Shown here piece by piece: positions 49,912 through 62,851 of a stretch of 64,000 nucleotides of DNA. Source of the stretch: Phascolomyces articulosus (lineage: Eukaryota > Mucoromycota > Mucoromycetes > Mucorales > Lichtheimiaceae); assembly GCA_025677815.1 (NCBI GenBank), contig JAIXMP010000058.1:1-64000 (forward strand), in the 5' to 3' direction. Numbering within the stretch: the first letter of the stretch is position 1; each line of letters begins with the position of its first letter. The notes beneath the pieces were generated by a model, which searched no databases, was not told where the DNA came from, and was given only the letters and a program-made list of their open reading frames with translations. Position numbers and translations under genes: made by a program.

Positions 49912-50697
49912 CGTCAATTTTTTTCTCTTCATTTTCTCCTATACGTAATATAAAACCTTCATACTTTCCCCCACCCACGATGATCTCTGCAGTTTTTTTT
50001 TTTTCCCTCGTTTTTTATTTTTATTTTTTATTTTTTTTATTAATAACTTACCGCTTCTTGGGGATATCCAAATCAGCAATGTAATGCAAGATAAAGCTCA
50101 CAAGCTTATTGTATTGTTCATCACCAATCCATTCAATGAAGCTCTATAGATCATATCCAACCCATATAGCGTTAATATATATTTATTATTAGTATTAATA
50201 TTCAAATAGGTGTTATTTTACCTGAGAAGCCATTTCTTCAGCAAGACGATAAGCGGTAAGACCATTTTCAGCAAAGCAATAGTCGAAATCATTTAAGACT
50301 AAATCATAGAATGGTGATTAGCCATGGTTTCCATTGCCTCAACCTTTTTCATCCAAAAGTCCCTCATCTGACATGTTTATATATATATATATATTTTACC
50401 TGATTCACCCAATTGTTCAACTTGCTTCTTAAGATCAGAACCACCAACAAAACCAATAACAACCTTCTTGCGAAGTTCAGAAAGAGTTTCAAGCATCTCC
50501 TTGGAAACAGTCTAATTTTATCACCTTGATCAGTTATTTTGACAGATTCTTATTTTCTCCCTCCTTCCTCCTCCCCCTTTTATTGAGAAGAAAGAAAAAT
50601 ACGTTACCAAGCGAGCAGGAGTTAAAGTACCATCCACATCAAAAAGAACAATAGTATTTTTGATAGGACGTTCAGTAAAAGGAGTGATGGGCGACAT
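49483..50697 (-). CDS. SEC53: Phosphomannomutase
   Basis: Five exons, 50697-50608, 50511-50400, 50298-50222, 50143-50052 and 49876-49483, give 254 residues, the normal eukaryotic PMM length. A HAD-superfamily enzyme that interconverts mannose-6-phosphate and mannose-1-phosphate, feeding GDP-mannose for glycosylation, GPI anchors and cell wall. [11 protein letters not shown] holds nucleophile Asp 20 and acid/base Asp 22. [48 protein letters not shown] and [15 protein letters not shown] are the conserved PMM blocks in order. Cytosolic. The intron before the last exon contains a (TA)n run. The gene symbol is that of the yeast orthologue (PMM2 in animals). Confidence 0.96.
49883..49911. repeat. 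(AT)n microsatellite in PMM intron
   Basis: About 14 AT units next to the acceptor of the last phosphomannomutase intron. Confidence 0.85.
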
Positions 50698-51417
50698 GAT
50701 GAAGTTAGTTTGTATTTTGAGAAATAGAATAGGTACAAAGAGAAAAAAAAAGCTGGAAAAACTCAATCTTAAATATATATATTATATTTTAAAACTGAGT
50801 GTAACCAAAAATGGTGGCAGCGATCGTCGTTGACTTGCCTGCCAAGGTTTAAATCTATCCAGTGAAAATTTATACGTAGTTTAACCTGATCTATTTGAAA
50901 CGTGGCCAATTTTTGGTGGAAAAAAGAAAATCAATTTATATATATATATAAAACTATATTTAGTTTCTTCTTTCTTCTACTGAATGCATTAATGTGATTA
51001 TTATTGTATTTAATATATAGTATATTAATGCAAGTGGGATCAATGTAAAGGCGAATTTAATAAAGAAAAAGCCTTTTGTTTTCTCACTAATAATAAAATG
51101 GATGCCTGTGGTTTATTATGTTATCAATACCTGGGTTTAGATTTTTCTATGCTTTTCCTTCCTTTCTAGTCCAGATCGACATACTATTCCATAGCTATTC
51201 CTTGTCTATTATATTTCTTGCTATTATATATATAAGATCTATTATTTCATTCTATAATATGAAAAGTTTACGTACATAATAAGTTCACATTCTTGAAATT
51301 ATTTTATAATGTTATTTCCCAAAGTATAAATAAACTTAGCCCAACGGAATCTGAGAAGAAGTAGGTTACAACAAGAAGCTTTTTTTTTTATTTGTGTACC
51401 TTTGGCTTAGTGAGATT
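50698..51417. other. Phosphomannomutase promoter-side spacer
   Basis: AT-rich DNA between the PMM start (-) and a rightward promoter-like sequence near 51419. No gene seen. Confidence 0.5.
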
Positions 51418-51418
51418 G

Positions 51419-51428
51419 TATATATAAG
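51419..51428 (+). promoter_or_regulatory. TATA box of a possible small transcription unit
   Basis: TATATATAAG at this position is followed by a T/C-rich stretch (about 51458-51530) like the leaders of real genes in this window, then the first ATG at 51596. Confidence 0.4.
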
Positions 51429-51595
51429 ACCCCGATGCAATCAAATATAAACACTTATTTTTTTTCGTTTCTTTTTTCACTCTTGTTCCTTCTTTCTTTA
51501 TAATATATACTCTCTTTATTTTCATTAATACTATTAAAAACAAACTATTTATCCTTTATTTAATATATACACGATTCTGAAAATCCAGTTGATTT

Positions 51596-51770
51596 ATGAC
51601 GAAAGCAGGAAAGACGATGATATGGAATTATGGCAGAAAAACAATTAAAAAAGCGTAGAAATAAGCATTTTTATATGTATTTTCATATAGAATATTCTTA
51701 TTTATTAGTACTTAGAGAAAGATGGAGATGTTCGCTTGGAGAAGGAGGATGTAATTATTATTTCAAATGA
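51596..51770 (+). CDS. Possible tiny spliced gene with WRKY/FLYWCH-like cysteine motif
   Basis: Exon 51596-51654, a GTAGAA...CTTAG intron of 61 bases and exon 51716-51770 give 37 residues. They contain IWNYGRK and, after the splice, ERWRCS...GGCNYYF. Spacing of W, YG-K, R-W-R-C and a later C recalls the N-terminal half of WRKY-GCM/FLYWCH zinc domains, but the His pair is absent. The donor is weak. A different frame across the second exon is also open (KDGDVRLEKEDVIII to 51840), so the true exon structure is unclear. It may be a transposon or gene remnant. Confidence 0.22.
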
Positions 51771-54060
51771 TGCTATTAGCGATGGATCAGGGTTGAAAAG
51801 AATACTCATGAAAGAAGGAAGGGGGCGCAACGAAAAAGAAGGTACTTTATTGGTAATGATGTAATAATTGTATAGTTATAATTCTTCTCATCATTTTATC
51901 CTATTTCATCATATCTATAGATTATTTACTACTATCCTCTTTGAGTGGCTGACATAATGAACAATGAAGATGTTATATATCCAAAACGAGAACAGACTAC
52001 AACAACCAATTGAATTGTCTATCCACACCGACTGGAAGCGAGTAACTTTTTTTTTTGTCACTGATGTACCTCCTTTATCCATAAGGATGAACGCCACCAA
52101 TTTCCCCCCCAAAAACCCAACCACCACTGTTTATACGCTCTCATTGCAAATGCATTCATCTGTTTTTTTTTTTCGACACGTTAGGAACTCATACAATGTT
52201 GTTTATATTTTCAACATCATCACAGACATATACAACGAAAATCTTCATCCTCGGATACAACAAAAAAAAAGTTTACATACGAGGAATGTGAGGGGGGGGG
52301 AGACGAGGGGCCATGAAATAGTTCAAGTCAGGTTATTATATTTATAAAATAACTAATAAATAACAGAAAGCAATAGTAAAACATACAACAACAACGATAG
52401 TAAACAACCGTGTTTCTTCTGAACCACCTCTTCTTCATGATGATGAACTTTTACACCGAGTTACTTAGTATATATCGTTCTAGCTTTATAATTACCACCT
52501 CAATCAGTTTTGTATATCTAATAGAGATGATGCCAAGAAAACAGTTTTTCACGAAACACCAAAGAGCGCCATGACTTTTGTATTCGGCTCAGCTTCATTT
52601 ACTATTGCATCTTTAAACCTCTTCTTCTCCTTTTATGGTCATCCATGCTGAACAATATTACCTTGGTTACAAACGCGTAATAGTAACGACATCTTACGGC
52701 GCACCTCTCTTTCTTTTTTATTTTTCTTTCCATCCTACTATATGGGGGGGGAGAGGAGAGGATATATACACAACGATGATTGCAGATTTATTTATTATGT
52801 GATACTATAATAATTATTATTATTTATAATATCTAAAATAAATGAACAATTCTCTGGAAACCACACCATACTGCTATTCTATACGTAAATAAGTCATTAT
52901 TCTCAGTATCTCGTTCACCCTTCTCGATTTCTTTCTCCTCCTGTCACCCAGCTGATATCTTATCGATCCCCCTCCTCTTCTTTCTTCATATGTAATTAGA
53001 TGGAAGCAACCGTGTGAGAAAAAAAAGATTCATATCAACAACATCTCCCCAATAAATTACAATGACGTTCATTATCGTATCAGACCCTGATTATATACTA
53101 TGTATTAACTTGAATACCAAGTTCGAGGCATCGAAAAAGGCGGCGCTTTTTTTTTGTGTTACTTGCGACAGAAGTTTGGGTTTTTCACGCAGCATGCAAC
53201 AATCGGTTTCTTTTTTCTAATCCATATTTAAAACGCTTGTCTTCCGATCAATCATTGATACATTTCATCATGGGATTTGTCTTCTCTCTTTTGTTGTTGT
53301 TAAAGTGGTTGCTATGGTCACGTAGATACTTTTTTATTTTCGGTGCCGCAAAAGTAATTCATTCAATTTATATATTACATACCGACCTGTTATAGTGCTT
53401 ATAAGAAATAAATAATAAAAAAGAGTATACAATCCAATGATGAAGGGAAGAAATTTTATAGAACCAATAATATTAAGGCAGTAATGCATATATGCAGGAA
53501 ACAACAATAATGTAGATAGATGCTTAATAGACAGCACATATACCACGTTGTTTTTGTTTTTGTTGGCAAATCAATTAAATCGTTGTATTCCGATCAGATC
53601 AATACTGCTTGTGGGCATTTTTTTTTGACATAAAAAATAATTTCATATACAGTAATGTAAAAAAGCCATATTCATCTTCTTTTCTTATTTTTATGAATCT
53701 ATACATTCAATAACAAGGTTGATCCCCTTTTTTTCTTTCTTTCAATCTATCATTGCATCATATACTTATATATATAAATATATGGTAAACCATTTATTGG
53801 TATTTGTTTAAAACGTTCGAAATAGTGGCGCACCTTTTTTTGCTTTTTTCTTCAAAAAAAAATCCCCCATGACCGTAGCCAAGAAAGAAAGAACATAAAA
53901 GAGAGAAGGACTCTCGATTTATTCTTTCCCCCTTTTTTTTGTATCTCTTTTTTTTTCACTTTCACTTTCACTTTTTTTTTATTATTATTCTTGATATCAT
54001 TTTTATTCCATTTTCTTCCTTTAAATAACTTTTTTTTTCCTTTTATTTGGTAACATCACT
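51771..54060. other. Gene-poor region upstream of the second zinc-finger gene
   Basis: AT-rich with G runs near 52290-52310 and 52744-52760 and elements GGCGGCGC (about 53138) and GTGGCGCACC (about 53825). The last 130 bases are strongly T/C-rich and form the leader of the gene at 54061. No supported gene. Confidence 0.5.
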
Positions 54061-55271
54061 ATGTTCAATAGCGAATTTCTACTATCTAAAATTCAACCAC
54101 CCGATTTCTTGTTTTATGATCGTACTAAGCCAATGCATCAAGACATGTTGAACGCATGGAACATGGCAAAAACTCGGGCCATATTGAGCAATTGGACTTC
54201 TTTACCTGATTTATATAATCGTATCCATTTCGAGCTCGACAAGGAACTTCAAGAAATGAAGTGCGTGATCGATTGGATGAAAAAAGGCTCATTACCACCT
54301 AACAATACGAGTAATTTGGGTCAAATCGTCATGGAGACTACTACAAACAACAACCATAATAATAGTAACGCATCGCTGTCTTCTTTGCATTACCCACCTA
54401 CTCCTCTTGAGGAATCTCACTTGGTATATACTGCTAATAGTCATACCGGCGTGGCCGATTATTTCCACCAACAAGCACCTCATTCTGTTGTAGGAACCAG
54501 GTACTATTATATAGAGATTATATATATATATATTTTGGATGAAAACCAACCTTTTTTTTTTGTTCCTGTTATGCTATATAGTCTACCTGCGAGGCAACAG
54601 TTCGCAAGTATGGCATCATCTTTGGCACCATCCATGACGACATCATCTTCCACTCATTTTGGAATGACACCATCGAAGGAACTTCATCATTCTTTGTAAG
54701 TTATTTAATCTTCTTATTGTTTTTTTGTTTTTTTTGGATGGGGCTCGTGCTTAACTCGTGACCCTAATTATCTTTTGACAGTAGTCCAAGAAGCGCTACT
54801 TCAGCTCCGATCGATTTTCTAGCTTCCGCTACCAATGCTGCTGCAAATGTTAGAATACCTACCCCTCAACAACAAGCAACAGCATCAACAGCAAATGATG
54901 TCAGTAACACAGTAGACCCTCTTGTCAAAGGAAGACACGATGCCAAGAAAAATGATACTACATCCCAACGACAATACAAGAATGCGGGCAGCAAGAGACG
55001 TCGAAACAATTCGACCAGATCGTCTACTACTAGTGGAAGAGGAAGTAATGACAAAGGAGGTGAATGTCTGATTTGTAACCGAACCTACGTTCGACAACGA
55101 GATCTAAAAAGACATCAAAGGACCTCCCATTCGGATACATCCATCATTTGTACATCCTGCAATAAACAATTTTCCAGGCAAGATACTTTAAATCGCCATC
55201 GCAAATCGGATACAGCTTGCTTAAAGAACCAGAGGAACATGAAGAGAAAAGCTTCTCGCGATCAAGATTAA
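54061..55271 (+). CDS. Protein with two C-terminal zinc fingers, copy 2
   Basis: Three exons, 54061-54500, 54582-54695 and 54782-55271, give 347 residues. The N-terminal 80 residues are structured-looking (NWTSLPDLYNRIHFELDKEL) and differ from the other two copies. The middle is S/T/N-rich, with a basic stretch (GSKRRRNN) before the fingers. Finger 1 (280-301) is C2H2, CLIC-x12-H-x4-H, with RDLKRH. Finger 2 (308-331) has CTSC and a helix His but ends in Cys (RHRKSDTAC). The first intron is 81 bases and free of stops in frame, so retention would add 27 residues. Predicted nuclear DNA-binding regulator. Confidence 0.87.
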
Positions 55272-57945
55272 TTGGTCCTCTCTCAAAATTCTCTTCAAGT
55301 TATTATACAAATATTTTCTTCTTCTTTTGCTTATTTATACCTATTATATACCTTTCTATTTTCCACTGTTTTATTATATTTCCTTGTTTATTCTTATACA
55401 TAGTATGCCCTCCTCCTTTTATATACATATCTGACCGGTGTTTGTAAAGTTACATATGCATTCTTCATCAATTTCTCTCTTTTTTTTTTCACATGTGAAA
55501 AAAATGCATTTGCCATTATATATATATTTACACATAACAACAATGAACTGCACAACATACACGATACGACAGATCCTTTTCCTTTGTACTTGTGCTTGTG
55601 TTCATGTACCATTTCTTCCACTTTTTTTATATTATCTTGTACTTTATATATATATATATATAACTCATTCTGGCACATACTTCAATTCATCATACTCTTT
55701 TTTTTCCCTTTCTCATTCATATTATCATTGTTCTCCTCCATTCACTATTCATCTTTTTCATAATCATCTTTTTTTTTTTTACTTTATTTTTTTTTCTTGC
55801 ATCTTATTGTAGTAGCAGGCGGTCTCTCTCATTATTCAAAAAACATTTATTTGTCCTTCCTCCCCTATGCATCTTTTCTTTAGTTCTTCTTGTATTATTC
55901 GTTATGTATTATGTTTTTTTCCCCCACTCAATTGTTATTTATATATACTAGTATATTTGTGCAAACACATTTTCATTTTTGTTATTTTCTTAACATCCTG
56001 CTCAACAATTCCTATTATGCTTCAATAAATAAAAAAAAGAAAATTATACCGAAGTCACCTCCATGGTGACTTCTTCAAAAATCATTATTTACGTTAATCT
56101 GAAATCAAACTCCCTTTCATGTCATTTGATACAGTGTTTGACTTACCGGAAGAGATTATTTATTTATGAGTGTGTACTTATACACAACATATCCCCATGC
56201 AGTATTTGCACAGACCCCTTAATCCATGTTATGAAATTGTGTGGGGCATTTTTTTTGTGTGCTTTCATTGAGTATCATTGGTACCTAGATTATTATTAAT
56301 CCAATGACTTTAAAAGAAATATATGTATAGTATATTATAGTCATTTCAAAGGTAGTTACTCTCTTCATCAAAAGTGATTTGTAGATAGAAGTACATCTTT
56401 CTATCATGAATCATTCAACGGCTCTTCATTAATAATCCTATAGAATAATAATGATAGATGAGATGATAATAGACTTTTATTTCATTTTCGTGTCGCAGTT
56501 TCATCATTCATACAAATATGTATAATAAACGCGGGTCTGGTGAGATATAAGTCTGGCTTGCGCGCCAGCGTGGGAATTAAATAAACCAAAATTATTATTA
56601 TATATATTTCAAGATGACCATTTGAACAAGGCCAATTTCTTTCTCTTCTCTCTCTCTCTCTCTCTTTTTCGTTTATGCAATTGCTTAATTATTTGCTTTT
56701 CGGGTCTTATAATTATTCTACCCCTTGCTTGCGGTCCCAATAGAATGGTTTTCAATAGTTAAAATAAGGTTCTTTCCCCTATCTAACTTGACTTTAGGTT
56801 TGTTACATATAAAATATATATGCTGCCATGGAATCAAATCAATCTTATGATTTCATATTGATAAAGGTAACATTATAGATGTGAATATGATTTCCTTCTT
56901 CCATTAAAGAACTCAACGACGCGTGTCTTTCAATCGCATCCACAAATATAAGTTTTGTTTTTATATTATAACGATCACTAGAATTATTAGAAATATGCTG
57001 GTGCAAGTGCATTGTTGTTTTCTTTGTTGTTGTAAGTTATGTATATATTATACATGATAAACATAAACAATCAAGATTGGTAGTATGGATGAGACTTCCG
57101 AATGGGACGATCTTTTGTTGTTGTTGTTGTTCTTGCCGTGCAGATAGTTCGAACTGAATTTTATTGACTAAAAAGTGAATAAATTTTTGCAGATCCAGAA
57201 AAGTAAAAAGTGGTGTTCATCTTTTTTTTTTTTAAGGTGAGTCTGGCCCCTAACAACTCATCATTGTCCATATACTGTATGTGGCGAAGCACAGCAAGTA
57301 AGAATAAAGAAAAAAACATATGTAAGGAACTTGCATTTTTGCTTCAATTTCAGGGCTCAGCTTCTTATTTTCTCCCTTTTATGGAGGAGAGAGAAATATA
57401 TATATAAATGATGGGTCGGATATGCCTTTTACATGGAAATAATGCTGCCCAAAACTATAAAAACCTGCAAGTCAACCTTAAGCATCAATATGTATAAATA
57501 TATATTAAAGGTTTCATTCCATCTTGTGAAAAATAATAATAGTATATCTAACGCGACATTTATTAGTAGTAAGAATAAATTCTTTAATAAAATTCATTAT
57601 TGTAAAACAGCCAACAACAACAACAACAACCTGATGATGATGTGATGACAACAAGAAGGTTAATTTTTATATATCTTTTTAACTCCAGATCGTGATACAT
57701 GATTTGGGGAGTAAGAAAATCGTAACGCCATTATGGCTATCACTCAATGTGGCGCCTAGATTATATGCCGGGTGGGATAATAATAGCACACAAGTCAAAA
57801 ATTCTACTTTATGCTCAGCTGTAACTTTTCTTTTCAAAGGGTATATAAAGAAGGACCATTAATGCAACCCAATGTCTCGGTTTACAAAATTTTCTTCTTC
57901 TTCTTCTTTTTTCTCTTTACTCTATCTGAATTTTTATTATTATTC
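55272..57945. other. Gene-poor region between zinc-finger genes 2 and 3
   Basis: T/C-rich 3' flank, (TA)n near 55645-55662, a CT run near 56645-56665, and the promoter of the third gene at the right end with ATGTGGCGCCT at 57747-57757 and TATATAAAG at 57842-57850. No coding-like frame. Confidence 0.55.
57842..57850 (+). promoter_or_regulatory. TATA box of the third zinc-finger gene
   Basis: TATATAAAG about 100 bases before the ATG at 57946, followed by a T/C-rich leader. ATGTGGCGCCT lies about 90 bases upstream of it. Confidence 0.6.
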
Positions 57946-58868
57946 ATGCAACCTTTTTCAAATTCGTCATCACCATCTAATATTCATTATGATGCTACTA
58001 TGATTCCAAATCCTTCTTCTTTGATGGATGGTAATTATTTATCGTAAGTTTCTCATTATTTATTTCATATATATATATTGTTGGTGTTTATATATATACT
58101 AAACAATCGTATTTTTTTTTCTATATGCAGTGATCCAAAGATCATCATGACAACAACACCTCTTACGACACCACCATTATCACAATCGCAACAACAGGTG
58201 GATTCATTTCCTAACAACCCAACGCTAACGTCAGACCAACAACAACAACAATTCACTCATCATATGCCGTCATTCAATTCATCACAAACTAATGAATTAT
58301 CTTGTCCTTCATCTCAACCACCTGCATGGTTGTTGCAGACAGGGCAACAGCAACCATTCATGATGGCCATGTATCAAGGAGAACAGGAAGGAGCAGGTCA
58401 TGATGTGTCTTATATGACAAAATTGGAATATTCACCCATTCCAAGTTCCATGCCTGTGAATTTTTCATCTGTAGCGTCGTCATTGTCACCATCAACAACA
58501 GCAGTAGTATTAGGATCTGTAGAAGCGGCGTTGGCAACGGTTATGTCTTCTCAACCCAACGTTGTTTTGAATCCAACGACATCAACGCCAATACCAACAA
58601 CATTTATACCGCTACCACCCACAACATATCCAGCATATCAACAACCTACAGAAATGAGCCTTTCACAACAACCTCAAGGATTGCTTACTACTAGTGTAGC
58701 AATGACAGCAGCCACTACTACTGTTGTTGATCAAGGGAATAACTCCTTTGTCAACCCTTATTCATCAAATTATCATATTACTTCAGTAACACAGCAACAA
58801 CAAACCCAGCAAAATTACACTTGTATATATCCAACCACAGCAATCACAGCAACTGCATTATTAACCCC

Positions 58869-58910
<42 letters not shown>

Positions 58911-60387
58911 TATAAACATTCAACAAGAACAACAAGGTTTCATCAGCACAGACAATCATACTCTTTTTGTAAATAACCAAGCCATCATGCATCAACCACA
59001 ACCACCACAGCATAATACCTCAGCCATTTCTTCATTAAGCCCGACAAGTCCAACTCCTTCTTCTTTCTCTACTTCCTCACAACCACACCCTCCTCCTCTA
59101 TCCCAGTCAATATTACCAGTGTCGTACAACGACATTACTTCTCCTCCTCATTTACACCATCCGCAACAACAACAACAGCAACAAACACCTCAAATAACAG
59201 AAGACTCGCCTTCCAATTTTGAATTAGTACAAGTGTCAAGACAAAATAGGCACTCTTGTGGGACAAGGGAAAATTCTCGCAACATGGATAAAAATAGCTA
59301 CAACAACAATCATCCAAATAACAGCACCCAGGAAATAATCAATCATAGGTCGTCTTGTTTTGTTCTTGAACCAAGCCAAAGAATAATGGCTGTACCACCT
59401 TCACCCACAGATCGGGATGAAAATTCTATATTACTATTATCACAGCAGGAAGGTCGTGATACGAGACTAAATTTTGAGACCAGCAACAATCGAGAAGAAA
59501 GAGAACATCCCCCTATTACAAGTAATCAAGAGATGAGACAACATATTGTTAGGACATATCTTCACTTGAATGAACATAATAGCAACGAAACTACTTCTCA
59601 AAATGTTATTGATGACACAATGTATGCCATTGATCCAACGATTTTGACGTATATTCGTAGAAGACATGTTTTATCTGAAAATTTTCATGGAGGAATGGGG
59701 TCATCCACGACTGTACCTGAACATATCACGGTGGAGACATTGGCTCGATGGGTTCAAGAAGGACAGACGAGTAATTACAACATGAGAGGAATGGAACAAC
59801 AACAACAACAGCAACAACAACAACCTGCTGTCGCCTCCTCTTCTTCATCACAACAATCACATCCACAACAATCGCAACCCCAACTGTCAGCAACTACTAC
59901 TGGTGGCGGTAAAAAATCACCTCCGCGTCGTCGAGAAACAACCTTCAGTTGTATTCCTAACGTGTTTCCATGGACTAGTGCTCGAAGACTCAAGGGTGGA
60001 AAAAACAAAGGCAAACATCTTGCTTCATCCACGACACCCACTGATGCCTCTTTTTTCATGAACCGTATAAGTTTTGGAAAAACAAACAACAACAGTAACA
60101 AGCGAAAGGGATCAGCAGGATCCAATAGTAGTAGCGGTAGTAGTAACAATAAAAATACAACTACAAATGAAGAAGATGAGGATAATAACAGTGTTTCATG
60201 TGAACGTACTCAATGTCCTTATTGCGATACCTCTGTATCAAGAAGAAGAGATTTAAAACGGCATATTCTCATTCATATTAAAGGTCACGGTGATTATAGA
60301 TGTGAATTTTGTGGAAATCCATACACTCGGTTGGACTCTACTCTTCGGCATCTCAGGTCATGTGCAAAGAAGCCTAAAAAGAAGTAA
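57946..60387 (+). CDS. Large Q-rich protein with two C-terminal zinc fingers, copy 3
   Basis: Two exons, 57946-58043 and 58131-60387, give 784 residues. The ATG at 57946 was preferred because the TATA box lies about 100 bases upstream and because the earlier in-frame ATG (57811) precedes that box. About 700 residues are low-complexity Q/S/T/P/N sequence, including a run of 13 Q encoded by pure CAA at 58870-58908. Finger 1 (728-748) is C2H2, CPYC-x12-H-x3-H, with RRRDLKRH. Finger 2 (757-777) is C2HC, CEFC-x12-H-x3-C. The tail is basic (KKPKKK). Likely transcription regulator; shares RDLKRH and the Cys-ended second finger with the genes at 45.3 and 54.1 kb. Confidence 0.88.
58870..58908 (+). 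repeat. (CAA)13 trinucleotide run
   Basis: Thirteen uninterrupted CAA codons encode a polyglutamine run in the third zinc-finger protein. Such runs are prone to length change. Confidence 0.9.
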
Positions 60388-62851
60388 AAAGTTTTTTTTT
60401 TTTCATGTTACCACATTTTTTACATTATAGTATTGTATATTTATTTATATATCATTTTATTACCCCCCACATTCTTCCCTGTTATACGTATATATATATT
60501 TAAAACTCTCCCACCATCATCACTCAGTATAAATAATAGTTAGTAGTAGTAATTATTATATGCTTTTCATTACAACAGCAAAAAAAAAAAATAACATGTG
60601 TGTTTATCTATCTTATAATGCATTCACGATGTTTTAATAAATAGACAGCCATTCAAAAATAAGAAAATGTATGAATTCTAATCTAAAATAGGCCTAGTTC
60701 ATAATCCCAAAACATTGTCCGCTTTATTACCAAGTAACACAGAAAAAAAAGTGATATGCAAGAAGTTTATTTCTTTACAAGAGATTTTTTTTCGGTGCGC
60801 TACTACAAATTATGATGGGGGAGGGGGGACATTGTAATAGATTAAGATTGTCTTTGGTTACACATTTTTAAACTCTAATATTAGTATAATTTAAAATGTG
60901 GGTAATAATAAAGGATAACCATATAAAATAATAAAGGTAATATAGTATAGGTAATATAGGTAGGTGAATGTCAAGGAGCTAAATTTAGAATGGTTGATTG
61001 TGATGCTTTTTGAATTATTATTCTGTTTTATTGATTTATTTATTATTAGTAGATCTTACTTTTGTTTTTAGTAATAATGGTTGGCTTAAATGAAAATCAT
61101 TACATACAACAGAAACCATTACTATATTTTAGTTAGTGTCGTATTACATCACTTCGTTCTCTCATGATAAATTGAATGATATGATAGATTCTTGACAGCC
61201 GTAACCAACTATTTTTTTTTTTTTTACACAAAGAAAAAAAAAATCTAAATAAAGAACAAAACTATAACTTTATCACAACAAAAACACTAAAATTAAAGTT
61301 TATTCAATAATATTCAATGCATAAATTATGTGTATGAGTAGTTAAAGATGTGTGTAATATATATTATATAAAATACGTACACACAAGATATTCATTTATA
61401 ATAAACATTGATAGAAGAATAAAAATAGCTTTCTATTATTATTATTACTATTATAAACGGCGGACCCATATGATTCCTTCAGCATCACTATAACAATATA
61501 GAGTGGATGTTTCTTTGTATATTTATTATAACTATCACATATTAGTTGACCAGTATTATATAGAGTAAGAAAGACATTGGAATATTAAATGTCTCTCATT
61601 TGGTGGAAAAAATTATATTTCGTATGCAACAAACACTTAAAATAAAAATAAAAATAAAAATCTAATTATAAATCCAAAAGATCAACAAGAAGCTTTAATA
61701 AAAAATGAATTGAGTGATTTAAGTCGCTGTTGTTCACTATATTTGAGATGAGTATGTACTATACTATATAGTATATAGTTTCATTCTTTGTTTATAGACA
61801 AATATGTCAAATATCTAAAATCGTCAAGGTTTAGAAAATATAATGGTACCTTTATTACCGCGCCAAAAGTCCGCGCATGAAAAAAAATAAGCCCTATCAC
61901 CTTTTTTTGAGTATAACTAATTCAACCCCCTAAGTACTTCTAATACTATTATTACTCATCCAAAGGGAAATAAGGTACTTGCTGGTCGATATCGTTGGAG
62001 GAGGAAAATATAGATAGATATAATGGTAGTTTATAGATTGCATCCTCTAAAAAAAAGTAGCGGTTTTTATTTTTGTTGGCTTGTCATCAACCTACCATTG
62101 TTATTTAGCCATTTATCCTTTAAGCAAAGCCTCATCATTTTATTCCTTAACCTAATGGCTATCCATATCGAGCAATATTTTTATTTTCAAGTGAAAGAAA
62201 GCCGGGACAGAGTTAACATTTTTGTATTCAGAACTAAAAAAAACAAGCTATGCTATTGAGTTAATTTTAATTAATACAGATCGATCAATGCAGTCCTAGA
62301 AATTGTGTTTTTTTTTTAAAAAATAAAAATAATAATGGTATACTATACAAAGGATTATGTACATGACGATGAAAAAGATAATAAAAAAAGAACTCTCAAT
62401 ATAACAATAATATAAATAGATAACGTACAAAATATCTTCTCATGATAATAATACAATAATGATGAAATCAACATAAAAGATATCCAAATAACACAACAAT
62501 AAAAAAGGGGTAAAAAAAAAGAAAAAGAAAATTTACAGTGAAAAAAATTACAATGCGTTGATTCATCATGTATCAAATAACCACGTACACATATACACAC
62601 ACACACATACACACATACAAAATAATAACAATGATCGTTTGAAGGTTCAAAATAAGATTTCCCTCCATATTCATTTCATCAAATAGTTTTGTAAAAAAAA
62701 AAAAAAAAGGGAGAAGGGTGTTCTGTATCTCATTTTGTATTGTCATGAGAATAGAGGGGAAAAAAAGGTGTGTGTTGTGTGTCATATACTCTTTGCAATA
62801 AGAAGAAGAAAAAAAAACCATCAAATCCATTTATTGCCAATAACAAAAACG
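60388..62851. other. Gene-poor convergent region
   Basis: About 2.5 kb between the 3' ends of the third zinc-finger gene (+) and the CPSF6-like gene (-). A/T-rich, with a G-rich patch at about 60814-60830 and a small GC patch CCGCGCC near 61858. A frame at 62023-62259 has no support. Confidence 0.55.

Noticed and set aside
54502..54580. Reading through the first intron of the second zinc-finger gene as coding
   Set aside because: GT-AG borders, AT/T-rich composition and unusual I/Y/F-rich translation fit an intron better; noted only as a retention possibility.
59775..60149. Antisense frame rich in L, V and C opposite the third zinc-finger gene
   Set aside because: Complement of CAA, AAC and AGT repeats; no independent coding signal.
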